In this document: positions 42,938 to 53,866 of the stretch, piece by piece
Layout of the letters: each line of letters starts with the position of its first letter
How positions within the stretch are numbered: position 1 is the first letter of the stretch
Made by a program: the position numbers and the translations under genes
The notes under the pieces: model-generated
What the model was told of the DNA's origin: nothing
Database searches by the model: none
The model's input: the letters and a program-made list of their open reading frames with translations, nothing else
NCBI GenBank assembly: GCA_027493885.1
Contig: JAOSJZ010000001.1
Coordinates: 2,350,622-2,414,621, forward strand
Source: Gaiella sp.
Lineage (GTDB): Bacteria > Actinomycetota > Thermoleophilia > Gaiellales > Gaiellaceae
Direction of reading: 5' to 3'
Length of the DNA stretch: 64,000 nt

Positions 42938-43699
42938 GTGAGCCCCGACCTCGACCTCGCGCTGCGACTCGCCGACGCGGCCGACGCGATCGCGCTCGCC
43001 TCGTTCCGCGCGCGCGATCTCGTCGTCGAGACGAAGCCGGACTTGACGCCCGTGACCGAGGCCGACCGGGCGGTCGAGCACGAGCTCCGGGCGATGCTCG
43101 GCGAGGAGCGGCGACGCGACGCAATCCTCGGGGAGGAGCACGGCGCCTCCGGTTCCGGCCGGCGCCGCTGGATTCTCGACCCGATCGACGGGACACGGAA
43201 CTACTCGCGTGGGATTCCCGTGTGGGCGACGCTGATCGCGCTCGAGGAGGACGGCAAGGTCGTGCTCGGCGTCATCTCGGCGCCGGCGCTGCATCGCCGC
43301 TGGTGGGCCGAGCGCGGCGGCGGCGCCCACGCGGGCGGCGACGTCGTCCACGTCTCCGCGGTGCGCCGACCGGAGGACGCGGTGCTCAGCTTCGCGCTCG
43401 AGCACGGGGTGCCGAGCCTGGCGGCGCGTGCCTGGCACGCGCGCGGCTACGGCGACTTCTGGAGCCATATGCTCGTCGCCGAGGGAGCGATCGACGGGGC
43501 GATCGACGCGATGGGCGTCTCGGTCTGGGACCTCGCCGCCGTCCAGGTGATCGTCGAGGAGGCGGGTGGGAGATTCACGGACTTCGCGGGCGAGCACCGG
43601 ATCGACGGCGGAAGCGCGATCTCCTCGAACGGGCACCTTCACGGTGCGCTGCTCGAGGCGGTGCGCGAGCTGCCGCCGCTCGAGCACACCGAGACCTGA
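42938..43699 (+). CDS. Inositol monophosphatase-family phosphatase, probably histidinol-phosphatase
   Basis: 253 residues from GTG 42938, after a GCGGGGGCGACC tract. Mg-dependent phosphatase fold: PVTEADRAVEHELRAMLGEE (about 42-61), AILGEEHGASG (metal-binding Glu), RWILDPIDGTRNYSRGIPVW (the Asp-Pro-Ile-Asp-Gly-Thr motif, about 77-96), and SVWDLAAVQVIVEEAGGRFT (late Asp). The replacement of the usual Asn-Phe by RNYSRG, and the length, favour the HisN type of actinobacteria over true inositol phosphatases. No histidine gene is nearby, so this is a family-based guess. Confidence 0.82.
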   Translation: MSPDLDLALRLADAADAIALASFRARDLVVETKPDLTPVTEADRAVEHELRAMLGEERRRDAILGEEHGASGSGRRRWILDPIDGTRNYSRGIPVWATLIALEEDGKVVLGVISAPALHRRWWAERGGGAHAGGDVVHVSAVRRPEDAVLSFALEHGVPSLAARAWHARGYGDFWSHMLVAEGAIDGAIDAMGVSVWDLAAVQVIVEEAGGRFTDFAGEHRIDGGSAISSNGHLHGALLEAVRELPPLEHTET

Positions 43700-43780
43700 C
43701 CCTCGCCCGCAGCCCGGTCATCGGTGCGCTCGGGTCAGGGGACGAGGGCGGCTGAGCTGCCCCGACGTCCCGGCGTCCCG

Positions 43781-44623
43781 CTATGCGCCCGTGCTGCGGA
43801 CGGCGGCCTCGTAGACCGGGTCGCGCGTCAGCGTGTCGAGCTCGGCCGAGAGAAGGCCGCTGTCCGAGAGCGACCGCTGCCTGGGCGGCGCGACGGTGTC
43901 GCCGTCGACGCGGACACGCGAGATCGTCGCGGCCGACCGGTGCGTCAACGCCACGTCACGGCGGAGGCGGGAGCGGAGCCACCCGGTCAGGAGGAGCGCG
44001 TCCGCGCGCGGGCCCTCGACCGCGAGGCGGTCGACCTTTCGGATCTGCGGCCAGCGATCCGCGAGCGCGACGCGCCACGGCAGGGTGCGCCGCCAGGCGA
44101 TGTCCGAGACCACGATGCCCTCGAACAGGCCTGCGAGCTCGCCGTACGCCGCGGGTAGGCCCCGCCACTCGGACGAGTCGACGACGAGCCGGTCGCAGAC
44201 CTCGACGATCTCCTGGAGCGCGCTCCCGTCCCAGTCGGGACGGCCGCGCCAGCGGCAGAACGCGGGGAGGTCGGAGATCAGGAGCGGGAGGACGACCGAG
44301 GCGGGGTGTCTTGCGGCCTCGCCTCGAAGGCGAAGCTCGATCACCTCGGACAGCACCTCGCGGCCGTCGCCGATCTCGAAGTCGTACACGACGGCGTCGG
44401 CCTCGACGCCGGTGCCGCGCCCGGGGAGCGGGACGAGGAAGATCGTGCGGGCGGGGTTTCGCTCGGCGAGCCCGGCGAGCACACGCCGCGCCTGGGGGAG
44501 CCAGCGCGGCGGCGCCCACACGACGTCGGTGATCGTGCTCGCCCGCAGCTCGGGCACGCCGTCGTCCTCCTGCCGGCAGCGCTGCTGCGCCAGCTTCCGC
44601 TCGACCTCCGCCACGACGCCCAT
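43781..44623 (-). CDS. opcA: Glucose-6-phosphate dehydrogenase assembly protein OpcA
   Basis: 280 residues from ATG 44621-44623 (a longer frame extends into the repeat and is unlikely). OpcA activates or assembles Zwf. Family features: STITDVVWAPPRWLPQARRV (about 30-49), NPARTIFLVPLPGRGTG, RLRGEAARHPASVVLPLLIS, and DLPAFCRWRGRPDW; later ADALLLTGWLRSRLRRDV. OpcA is found mainly in actinobacteria and cyanobacteria, which supports the lineage. Separated from zwf by 223 bp with two palindromic repeats, yet in the same orientation. Confidence 0.93.
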   Translation of the reverse strand: MGVVAEVERKLAQQRCRQEDDGVPELRASTITDVVWAPPRWLPQARRVLAGLAERNPARTIFLVPLPGRGTGVEADAVVYDFEIGDGREVLSEVIELRLRGEAARHPASVVLPLLISDLPAFCRWRGRPDWDGSALQEIVEVCDRLVVDSSEWRGLPAAYGELAGLFEGIVVSDIAWRRTLPWRVALADRWPQIRKVDRLAVEGPRADALLLTGWLRSRLRRDVALTHRSAATISRVRVDGDTVAPPRQRSLSDSGLLSAELDTLTRDPVYEAAVRSTGA

Positions 44624-44691
44624 GCTCAGCCCGAGCTCTGGGTCGAGGTGCGGAAGCGCCGACTCTGTGCCGGTTTGTCCACAGCCAAGAG

Positions 44692-44846
44692 CGGTGTCAG
44701 ACACCGAATCGTGTCAAGGGCGAACGGTGCCGACTTCGTGGCAATCGCTCCACAGCAGGACCGCCTGCGCATGGTCGTCGGCCCGGGAGAGACCCCGCTC
44801 CCCCAAGACGGCAGCACGCGGGGTTGGCAAGCGGTGTCTGACACCG
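44692..44846. repeat. Pair of CGGTGTCWGACACCG palindromes between zwf and opcA
   Basis: CGGTGTCAGACACCG at 44692-44706 and CGGTGTCTGACACCG at 44832-44846, enclosing 125 bp without a gene. The second abuts the zwf stop (TGA, complement of 44847-44849). The first is preceded by TGTCCACAGCCAAGAG, like the TCCACAG context in the glgB-glgX repeats. The enclosed DNA has no open frame of note. Confidence 0.75.
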
Positions 44847-46351
<1,505 letters not shown>

Positions 46352-46352
<1 letters not shown>

Positions 46353-47455
46353 TAGCGCGCCGCGACCACGCCGAGCTTGTCCCTGATGCCCTGCCGTAGC
46401 TCGTCGAAGGAGGCGGAGAACTTCTCGACGCCCTCCGCCTCGAGCGTCGCGACGACGTCGTCGTAGTCGATCCCGGCCGCGGCGAGCTCGTCGAGCAAGG
46501 CCTTCGCCTCGTCGAGGTCCTCGGTGAGCGTGTCGCGCACCTCGCCGTGGTCCTGGAACGCCGAGACCGTCTCGAGCGGCATCGTGTTGACGACGTCGGG
46601 GCCGATCAGCTCCTCGACGTACAGGACGTCGCGATAGGCGGGGTCCTTTGTGGACGTGGACGCCCACAGGCAGCGCTGCGTGCGAGCGCCCTTGCCCGCG
46701 AGGAACTCCCAGCGCGGGCCCGAGAATGCCTGCCGCCAGTGCTCGTACGCGAGCTTCGCGTTCGCGATCGCGAGCCTGCCCTGCAGGTCGGTGCGCCCGA
46801 GCTCGTCCAGCCGCCGGTCGGTCTCCGTGTCGACGCGCGACACGAAGAAGCTCGCGACCGAGAGCACCGAGCCGGGGTCGCCGCCGGCCGCCACGAGCCG
46901 CTCGAGCCCGCGCAGGTACGCCTCGACGACGGCGGCGTAGCGTGCAAGCGAGAAGATCAGCGTGACGTTGATCGAGCGGCCCCTGGCGATGCAGTCCTCG
47001 ATCGCGCCGAGGCCGGGTTGCGTGCCCGGGATCTTGACGTAGAGGTTCTTGCGGTCGACCTGCTCGTGGAAGCGCATCGCCTGGTCGAACGACGCCTCGC
47101 GGTCGTAGGCAAGGGTCGGATCGACCTCGAGCGAGACGTAGCCGTCGATGCCCCCCGTGCGCTCCCAGATCGGCGCCATCAGGTCGCACGCCTCGCGGAC
47201 GTCCTGCTGCGCGAGCGTCAGGAAGAGCTCGGTCGGATCCTCGGTCTCGCGCGCCGCCTCCCGGAGCCGGTCGTCGTACCAGTCGCCCTCGGCGAGCGCC
47301 TTCTGGAAGATCGTCGGGTTCGAGGTGACGCCCACCACGGCGTCCTCGTCCATCAGGCGGGCGAGCTCGCCGGTTGCGAGCATTTCTCGGGAGAGCGTGT
47401 CGATCCAGACGCTGACCCCGTGCGCGCTCAACTCGTGCAGCCTCGATGTGGTCAT
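46352..47455 (-). CDS. tal: Transaldolase
   Basis: 367 residues, ATG 47453-47455. Transfers dihydroxyacetone units in the non-oxidative pentose phosphate pathway. GVSVWIDTLSREMLATGELA (about 13-32), VVGVTSNPTIFQKALAEGDW (about 41-60), and KNLYVKIPGTQPGLGAIEDC with the Schiff-base Lys. The C-terminal extension (about 250-367) belongs to the longer actinobacterial type used next to zwf. 14 bp from rpiB. Confidence 0.96.
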
Positions 47456-47469
47456 GGGAAACCTCGCTT

Positions 47470-47925
47470 TCAGCCGTCGCGGAGCCGTTCCAGCTCCTCG
47501 ACCTTCTCCAACCGTGCCAGATAGCGCCCCTCGCCGATGAACGTCGCCGCGAGGAACCGGGCGACGAGGTCGCGAGCGAGCGACTCGCCGACGACCTCCG
47601 AGCCGAGGCAGAGGACATTCATGTCGTCGTGCTCGACCCCCTGGTGCGCCGAGTACGCGTCGTGGCAGATCGCCGCGCGGATCCCGGGGATCTTGCAGGC
47701 GGCAACCGACGCACCGACCCCGGAGCCGCAGACGATCACACCGCGGTCGGCGCGCCCCCGGCGGATCGCCGTGCCGACCTCCCTCGCGACATCGGGATAG
47801 TCGACCCGCACGGCGTCCGTCTCGACGCCGAGGTCGACCGGCTCGTGGCCGGCAGCCGCCACGGCCCCGATCACCGCCTCACGAAGCCGGCAGCCGCGGT
47901 GGTCGAACCCCAGCGCGACCTTCAT
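47470..47925 (-). CDS. rpiB: Ribose-5-phosphate isomerase B
   Basis: 151 residues from ATG 47923-47925, overlapping the tkt stop by 4 bp. Interconverts ribulose- and ribose-5-phosphate. [20 protein letters not shown] (about 3-22), [20 protein letters not shown] (about 62-81) with the active Cys, and [20 protein letters not shown], then [15 protein letters not shown]. All RpiB hallmarks are in place. Confidence 0.95.
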   Translation of the reverse strand: MKVALGFDHRGCRLREAVIGAVAAAGHEPVDLGVETDAVRVDYPDVAREVGTAIRRGRADRGVIVCGSGVGASVAACKIPGIRAAICHDAYSAHQGVEHDDMNVLCLGSEVVGESLARDLVARFLAATFIGEGRYLARLEKVEELERLRDG

Positions 47926-49925
47926 CCGAGCTGGCGGGTCAGCGCCCCGGCAACCGCCACCGACGTGAGGCCGAGCTCCTCGTAGATGCGCTCGTACGGC
48001 GCCGAGGCGCCGAAGCGGTCGACGCCGATGCTCGTCCCGCCGTCCCCGACGTAGCGCTCCCAGCCGAACGTCACTCCCGCCTCGATCGAGACACGGGCCG
48101 TCACCGTCGGCGGCAGCACCTCGTCGCGGTATACGCCAGGCTGCTCGTCGAAGAGCTCCCAGCACGGGAGCGAGACGACGCGCGTGTTCGCGTCGAGCGA
48201 GCGCGCCGCCTCGAGCGCGATCGCGACCTCGGACCCCGTCGCGAGCACGATCGCGTCCGGCTCCGCGGAGGGGTCGCGCTGCCAGAGCACGTAGCCGCCG
48301 CGGAGCGGGCCCTCGCGCGTGTCGGCGAGACCGTCGCCGCCGAGCACCGGGAGCTTCTGCCGGCTGAGCGCGAACGCGACCGGGCCGCCCTGGCGCTCGA
48401 GCGCGAGCCGCCACGCGGCGACCGTCTCGTTCGCGTCGCCCGGGCGCACGACCCAGAGGTTCGGGATCGCGCGGAGGGCCATCAGGTGCTCGACCGGCTG
48501 GTGCGTCGGCCCGTCCTCGCCGAGGCCGATCGAGTCGTGCGTCCAGATCCAGAGAACGTCGAGGTGCGAGAGCGCGGAGAGCCGAACCGCCGGGCGCATG
48601 TAGTCCGAGAAGACGAGGAACGTCGAGCCGTAGGGCTTCAGCGTCCCCTGCTCGAGGACGATCCCGTTGACGATCGAGCCCATCGCGTGCTCGCGAACTC
48701 CGAAGGGGACGTTGCGGCCCGCGTGGAAGCGCGCGAAGACCCCGCCCCCGCCGAACTCGGTCTTCGTCGACTCGGCCAAGTCGCCGGCCCCGCCGATCAG
48801 CGTGGGCGTGAACGGCGCGAGTGCCCGCATCACGGCCTGGCCCGCATCGCGCGTGGCGAGCTGCTCGCCCGGCTCGAACGAGGGGAGCGCCTCGATCCAG
48901 CCGTCGCGCGGCCGCTGTTCGAGGTCTTGCGCGCGCTCCGCGGCGGCGTCCGGGTACGCCTTCTCCCACGCGCCGAGGCGCTCCTCCCAGGCGGCACGGG
49001 CCGTCGCGCCGCGCTCGCGGACGCCCGTCATGTGCTCACGGACGGCATCCGGCACGACGAACGCCTCGTCGGGGTCGAAGCCGAGGATCGTCTTCGTGAG
49101 GCGCACTTCCTCTTCGCCGAGGGGCGAGCCGTGCGCCTTCGCGGTGTCCATCGCGTTCGGCGCGGGATAGGCGATGTGCGAGCGGACGACGACGAGCGAG
49201 GGCCGGTCACGCTCCGCGCGCGCCGACGCGAATGCCCTGCGAAGCGCGTCGAGGTCGTTCGGGTCGCCGACATGCTGGACGTGCCAGCCGTAGGCCTCGA
49301 AGCGCTTCCCCTTGTCCTCGGCGGCGTAGCTCAGCGTCGTCGAGCCGTCGATCGTGATGTGGTTGTCGTCGTACACGTAGACGAGGCGGCCGAGACCGAG
49401 CTGGCCGGCGATCGAGGCGGCCTCCTGTGACACGCCCTCCATCAGGTCGCCGTCCGAGCAGATCGCGTAGACCCACGAGTCGACGATCTCGTGGAGCGGC
49501 CGGTTCCAGCGCTCGCCGAGGAACCGCTGCGCGATCGCGAGCCCGACGCCGTTGGCGAACCCCTGCCCGAGCGGCCCCGTCGTCGTCTCGACGCCCGGCG
49601 TGTGCCCGAGCTCCGGGTGCCCCGGCGTCCGCGAGCCCCACTGGCGGAACTGCTTCAGGTCGTCGAGCGCGAGGTCGTAGCCGGAAAGGTGCAGCGCGGC
49701 GTACTGGAGGATGCAGGCGTGACCCGCCGAGAGCACGAAGCGGTCGCGGCCAGGCCACTTGGGCTCGGCCGGATCGTGGCGCATCTCCTCGGCGTAGAGG
49801 AGGTAGGCGACCGGCGCGAGCGCCATCGCGGTGCCCGGGTGACCCGCGTTCGCCTTCTGGACGGCGTCCATGGCGAGGACGCGGATCGTGTCGATGGTGA
49901 GCTGCGCGGGATCGGTCGCGATCAC
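47922..49925 (-). CDS. tkt: Transketolase
   Basis: 667 residues from GTG 49923-49925, picked because TAGTGT lies 7 nt upstream. Thiamine-diphosphate enzyme of the pentose phosphate and related pathways. [20 protein letters not shown] (about 20-39), [20 protein letters not shown] (about 105-124), and [20 protein letters not shown] is the thiamine/Mg motif. ILVD-type features are replaced by [20 protein letters not shown] in the pyrimidine domain, with the catalytic Glu. [20 protein letters not shown] is the conserved Asp-His region. First gene of the pentose phosphate operon. Confidence 0.96.
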   Translation of the reverse strand: MIATDPAQLTIDTIRVLAMDAVQKANAGHPGTAMALAPVAYLLYAEEMRHDPAEPKWPGRDRFVLSAGHACILQYAALHLSGYDLALDDLKQFRQWGSRTPGHPELGHTPGVETTTGPLGQGFANGVGLAIAQRFLGERWNRPLHEIVDSWVYAICSDGDLMEGVSQEAASIAGQLGLGRLVYVYDDNHITIDGSTTLSYAAEDKGKRFEAYGWHVQHVGDPNDLDALRRAFASARAERDRPSLVVVRSHIAYPAPNAMDTAKAHGSPLGEEEVRLTKTILGFDPDEAFVVPDAVREHMTGVRERGATARAAWEERLGAWEKAYPDAAAERAQDLEQRPRDGWIEALPSFEPGEQLATRDAGQAVMRALAPFTPTLIGGAGDLAESTKTEFGGGGVFARFHAGRNVPFGVREHAMGSIVNGIVLEQGTLKPYGSTFLVFSDYMRPAVRLSALSHLDVLWIWTHDSIGLGEDGPTHQPVEHLMALRAIPNLWVVRPGDANETVAAWRLALERQGGPVAFALSRQKLPVLGGDGLADTREGPLRGGYVLWQRDPSAEPDAIVLATGSEVAIALEAARSLDANTRVVSLPCWELFDEQPGVYRDEVLPPTVTARVSIEAGVTFGWERYVGDGGTSIGVDRFGASAPYERIYEELGLTSVAVAGALTRQLG

Positions 49926-49932
49926 CCCGCGA

Positions 49933-49938
49933 ACACTA
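49933..49938 (-). promoter_or_regulatory. -10 box of the tkt operon
   Basis: TAGTGT on the minus strand, 7 nt before GTG 49925; predicted leaderless start of the tkt-rpiB-tal-zwf transcript. Confidence 0.45.
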
Positions 49939-49956
49939 CGCACCGGGGTTGCAGCG

Positions 49957-50963
49957 CTAGGCGACAACCGCCTCGGCGGGCCGGACGTTCTCGTCCAGCA
50001 GTCGCGCGGGGTCGTCGACGACGGCCTGCGAGCGGATCAGCTCCTCGAGCTCGGTTGCCACGTCGGCCGTCTGTCCGTGGACGATCGCCCCGACGAGCCG
50101 CCCGTCCCCGGTCAGCTGGAAGCCGATCAGCCGGCCGTCGGCGAGCGAGCCGCGCATGACGCACTCCGTGGCCTGCGCGACGTCGCCGAGCACCTGCAGC
50201 TTGCGGTCGAAGAGCTGCGTGAAGAACACGGGTAGCACGTCGTACGCCCTCCGCGACCCGGCGAGCTGGCGGCCGAGGTGCTCACCCTGCGCGTTCGCGC
50301 TCGACCAGTGCTCGATCCGGCGGAGGCGACCCGAGGTCGGATCGGGGTAGCGCGCCACGTCGCCGATCGCGTAGACGTCGGGGAGCGACGTGCGGAAGCG
50401 CTCGTCGACGACGATCCCGTCGTCGACCTCCGCGCCGGCGTCCTCGGCGAGCTCGACGTTCGGGACGACGCCGACGCCGACGATCGCAAGGTAGCTGATG
50501 AAGCTGCCGCCGATCACGATCGCCGCCTGGGCCTCCGCGGCGGCGGCGGAGACAGACTCTGCGTCGGCCAGCGTGCGATACGTGTGGACGCCGACGCGAT
50601 CGGCGCCCGGAACCTGGAGCGGCCGCGGCCGCGCACCCGTCGCGAGGACGAGCTTCCCATACCCGACCCGCTCGCCTCCGGCCAGCTCGACCTCGTGTGC
50701 CGCGGGTCGATCCGCTCGACCGTCGCCTCGAGCCGGAGGTCGACCACCTCTTCCTCGTACTCGGCGCGCGGTCGCACGAAGGTGGATTCGCGGTCCTGCT
50801 CGCCGCGGAGGAAGCCCTTCGTGAGCGGCGGGCGGTGATACGGAGGATCGAGGTCGGCCGAGAGGATCGTGACGTCGGCCTCGCCGCCCGACGCGCGGTA
50901 CTCGGCGGCGAGCCGGGCAGCGGCGAGCCCGCCTCCCACGACGACGATCGGGTCTTCGGCCAT
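49957..50963 (-). pseudogene. FAD-dependent pyridine nucleotide-disulfide oxidoreductase, frameshifted and internally deleted
   Basis: From ATG 50961-50963: the FAD-binding start is intact (IVVVGGGLAAARLAAEYRAS, about 5-24), and PPYHRPPLTKGFLRGEQDRE is typical of ferredoxin or rubredoxin reductases. After IDPRH the reading shifts frame (near 50695-50705) and resumes VELAGGERVGYGKLVLATGA. A second lesion is larger. After AAIVIGGSFI the sequence jumps to SYLAIVGVGVVPNVELAEDA. About 70-80 residues of the NAD-binding domain, normally between these, are absent in frame. The C-terminal part (VYAIGDVARYPDPTSGRLRR and on) is intact. The deletion cannot be a single-base sequencing error, so the gene is probably dead, unless assembly has collapsed the region. 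Confidence 0.8.
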
Positions 50964-51028
50964 ACCGGGTGCCTACCCGGTTCGTACCGGATCGGAAACC
51001 CACGTATGCCGCGGGCCGCGCGGTCGCC

Positions 51029-52471
51029 TCAGGGCCGCGTCGCCTGGGGCAGCGGCGCCTCGGCCGTCGTGACGAACCCCTTCCGCTGCATCGCGCCCCA
51101 GTCGCGTCTCCCGCGGAGCAGGTCGAAGAACGCGAGGAAGCGCCAGACGGCTACGAGCTGCCGGTAGCCGATGTTCTCGACGACCGAGAAGGCGATCAGC
51201 CGGGCGATGTCGCGCCCGTCGCGGTGGCGACGGAAGCTGTGCTCCTCGAGCGTCAGCGCGGCGAGGCTCAGGACGACGCCGAGCAGCATCGCGACGACGA
51301 GGAAGCCGACGAGGAACACGATCGAGAGATCCCCGAGAAGCCACCAGACCACGATCATCGGCAGGCCGAGCACCTCGACGAGCGGCCCGAGGAACTCGAA
51401 CACGAGGAAGTATGGGACGGCGGCGGTCCCGAGCGTCCCGTAGCGTCCGTTCCCCGCCACGTGGCGATGGCGCCAGAGCGTCTCCCCGAGGCCGCGGTGC
51501 CACCGCCGTCGCTGGCGCTGAAGCTGCGCCATCGTCTCCGGCGCCTCGGTCCAGCACACCGGATCGGGCACGAACTCGATCCGATAGGGCTCGTCGCGAT
51601 CGCGGAGGTGGCGGTGCAGCCGCACGACGAGCTCGATGTCCTCGCCGACGGTCTCGCTCGAGTAGCCGCCCACCTCCTCGACGAGCGCGCGGCGGAACAG
51701 CCCGAAGGCCCCCGAGATGATGAGGAGAGCGTTCATTCGGCTCCAACCGACCCTGCCGATCAGGAACGCGCGGAAGTACTCGAGCACCTGGAGCGTCGCG
51801 AGCCGGCTCGAAGGCAGGCGGACGTCGAGCACGCGCCCGTGGTCGACCCGGCAGCCGTTCGCGATCCGCACGATGCCGCCGGTCGCGACGACGACATCCG
51901 GCCTGGCGATGACCGGCCGGGCGACCCGCAGGAGCGCGTCTTCCTCGAGGATCGCGTCCGCGTCGATCGCGAGCACGTACGGGTAGCGCGACGCGTTGAC
52001 GCCGGCGTTGAGCGCATCCGCCTTGCCCCCGTTCTCCTTGTCCACCACCCAGAGCCGGCGGTGGCGGCGGGACACGTACACGCCGCGGATCGCGGCGGTC
52101 GGCACGACGACACGCAGCGCCTTGCGGACCGGGACGAGGTCGAAGGACTCGACGAGGTGCTCCAGCGTGGCGTCGCTCGAGCCGTCGTTGACGACGATCA
52201 CCTCGTGTTCCGGGTAGCGGAGCGCGAGCAGGGAGTGGACGCTCTCGACGATCGTCCGCTCCTCGTCGTAGGCGGGGACGAGCACGGAGACGGGGGGCGT
52301 GACGGGCGACGAGAACACCTCTTCGTCGGGTGCGTGCCCGCGGGCGCGGAGGTGGCGCGTGAGGCTGCGCCAGGCGATGCCGGTGAACGCGAGGTAGACG
52401 AGGTTGAGCGCCGCGAAGTAGGCCAGCGTCAGAACGGCGAGGGCGATCGCGAGATCGTGGAGCAGGCTCAT
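51029..52471 (-). CDS. Membrane glycosyltransferase family 2, exopolysaccharide synthase-like
   Basis: 480 residues from ATG 52469-52471. Processive GT2 enzyme with the membrane layout of PgaC/IcaA-like synthases. A helix at about 7-31 precedes the catalytic domain: VSVLVPAYDEERTIVESVHS (about 61-80), VIVVNDGSSDATLEHLVESF, YVLAIDADAILEEDALLRVA, CWTEAPETMAQLQRQRRRWH with the Gln-X-X-Arg-Trp end motif. Three or four helices follow at the C-terminus (about 335-420). It should polymerise a sugar, possibly N-acetylglucosamine, and export it. The stop of the HEAT gene overlaps its start by 4 bp. Confidence 0.9.
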   Translation of the reverse strand: MSLLHDLAIALAVLTLAYFAALNLVYLAFTGIAWRSLTRHLRARGHAPDEEVFSSPVTPPVSVLVPAYDEERTIVESVHSLLALRYPEHEVIVVNDGSSDATLEHLVESFDLVPVRKALRVVVPTAAIRGVYVSRRHRRLWVVDKENGGKADALNAGVNASRYPYVLAIDADAILEEDALLRVARPVIARPDVVVATGGIVRIANGCRVDHGRVLDVRLPSSRLATLQVLEYFRAFLIGRVGWSRMNALLIISGAFGLFRRALVEEVGGYSSETVGEDIELVVRLHRHLRDRDEPYRIEFVPDPVCWTEAPETMAQLQRQRRRWHRGLGETLWRHRHVAGNGRYGTLGTAAVPYFLVFEFLGPLVEVLGLPMIVVWWLLGDLSIVFLVGFLVVAMLLGVVLSLAALTLEEHSFRRHRDGRDIARLIAFSVVENIGYRQLVAVWRFLAFFDLLRGRRDWGAMQRKGFVTTAEAPLPQATRP

Positions 52472-53475
52472 ACGCGGAGGAGGTCGGCGGCCTCGTGGAG
52501 ATGCGGGCCGGCATCCGGCTGCGCGGCGGCGGCGAGCAACGCCGCGGGATCGATCTGCGCGACCGCGTCGGCGGCCGCGCGCGCCGCCTCGAAGCGGTCC
52601 TCGCACGCCTGCTGCAGGAGCCGCGGCACCGCGCTCTGCTGGCCGACCGTGCCGAGCGCTCGAGCAGCATGGAGGCGCACGTAGTAGATCCGGTCGTCGA
52701 GCGCGCCAGCGAGCGCGTCTGCGCCGTCGGCGGAGGCCAGACGCCCGAGCGCCCCGGCGGCGCGCGCCCTGACCTCGGACGACGGGTCGTCCACCGCTCC
52801 GATCAGGAGCTGGTCGTCGGCGGCGTCGCCGATCCAGCCGAGGAGCTCGATCGCGGCGGCCCGGATCGTCGGATCCTCGTCCCGTGCCGCCCGCCGGACG
52901 CCCGGCAGCGCCGCCGGGCCGACGTCGAGCACGGCGCGGAAGGCGATTGCGCGCGGCACGGTGCCCTGCACGAGCGCCTCGACGAGGGGGCCTGCGGCAT
53001 CACCGGCGCCGAGCCGGCCGAGGCTGCGTGCCGCGGCCGCACGGACGTCCGCGTCGCGGTCGGCGAGGCGCCTCATCAGCGCCGGTGCCGCGTCGGAGCA
53101 GGCCATGTCGCCGAGCCGGTAGGCGGCGGTGGCGCGCCGCCACGCCCTGCGATCCCGGAGCGCGCGCACTTCGGCGGCGAACGCCTCCGTCCCCGAGAAG
53201 AACGCGCCGATCCTCACTCGCGCCTCCCCGGCCAGGCTACGCGAGAGCCGTCCGATGGTCTCGGCGAGCAGTGCCCGCTCCTCTGCCGACAGCTCCTCCC
53301 CGTCAACCTCGTTGCCGTCGACGAGCGCGAGCGCGAGCGGGCGCAGTCGCCGGTCGAGAGCTTCTCGCCGGAGCTCTTCGCGGCGCAATGCGAAACGACG
53401 GACCACGAGCGCGACGAGGAACACGGTGCTCAGCACCCCGAGCACGAGCCCGGCGATGCCGAGCGCCTCGAGCAT
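52468..53475 (-). CDS. Membrane-anchored HEAT-repeat protein
   Basis: 335 residues from ATG 53473-53475. N-terminal helix at about 5-27 (LGIAGLVLGVLSTVFLVALV), a charged helical region (about 28-120), then five or six HEAT/PBS-like helical pairs (about 121-330), such as ALMRRLADRDADVRAAAARS, AALPGVRRAARDEDPTIRAA, PSSEVRARAAGALGRLASAD and IYYVRLHAARALGTVGQQSA. These scaffolds bind other proteins. It sits between a receiver protein and a glycosyltransferase with overlaps or a 4-bp gap, suggesting it transmits the receiver's state to the enzyme at the membrane. Confidence 0.88.
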   Translation of the reverse strand: MLEALGIAGLVLGVLSTVFLVALVVRRFALRREELRREALDRRLRPLALALVDGNEVDGEELSAEERALLAETIGRLSRSLAGEARVRIGAFFSGTEAFAAEVRALRDRRAWRRATAAYRLGDMACSDAAPALMRRLADRDADVRAAAARSLGRLGAGDAAGPLVEALVQGTVPRAIAFRAVLDVGPAALPGVRRAARDEDPTIRAAAIELLGWIGDAADDQLLIGAVDDPSSEVRARAAGALGRLASADGADALAGALDDRIYYVRLHAARALGTVGQQSAVPRLLQQACEDRFEAARAAADAVAQIDPAALLAAAAQPDAGPHLHEAADLLRV

Positions 53476-53479
53476 CTGG

Positions 53480-53866
53480 TTATCTCCGCCCGAGGACGGC
53501 CTGGACGCGCGCGCTCAGCTCTCGTGGGCTGAAGGGCTTGCGGATGTAGTCGTCCGCCCCGGCCTCGAAGCCGTCCTGCACGTCCGCGTCCTGCGCCTTC
53601 GCGGTGAGCAGGATCACCGGAATCCGGGCGGTCGCGGGATCGTTTCGGAGCCGGCGCGTGACCTCGAAGCCGTTGAGCGAGGGCATCATCACGTCGAGCA
53701 CGGCGAGCGCCGGCGAGAGCTCTCCCGCGAGGCGCACCGCCTCGGCGCCGTCCCCGGCGGTCGCGACCGTGTAGCCCGACCGCTCGAGGCGATACCGGAC
53801 GAGGTCGAGGATGTCGGGGTCGTCGTCTGCGACGAGGACGAGAGGTGTGGGAGAGTCCGTGCTCAT
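53480..53866 (-). CDS. Single-domain response regulator
   Basis: 128 residues from ATG 53864-53866. Receiver only: LVADDDPDILDLVRYRLERS (acidic pair about 13-15), LAVLDVMMPSLNGFEVTRRL with the phospho-acceptor Asp (about 58), ILLTAKAQDADVQDGFEAGA and DDYIRKPFSPRELSARVQAV with the conserved Lys. No output domain, so it must act through protein contact. Starts inside the last codons of the kinase gene (4-bp overlap) and is followed by the HEAT gene after 4 bp. Confidence 0.93.
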   Translation of the reverse strand: MSTDSPTPLVLVADDDPDILDLVRYRLERSGYTVATAGDGAEAVRLAGELSPALAVLDVMMPSLNGFEVTRRLRNDPATARIPVILLTAKAQDADVQDGFEAGADDYIRKPFSPRELSARVQAVLGRR

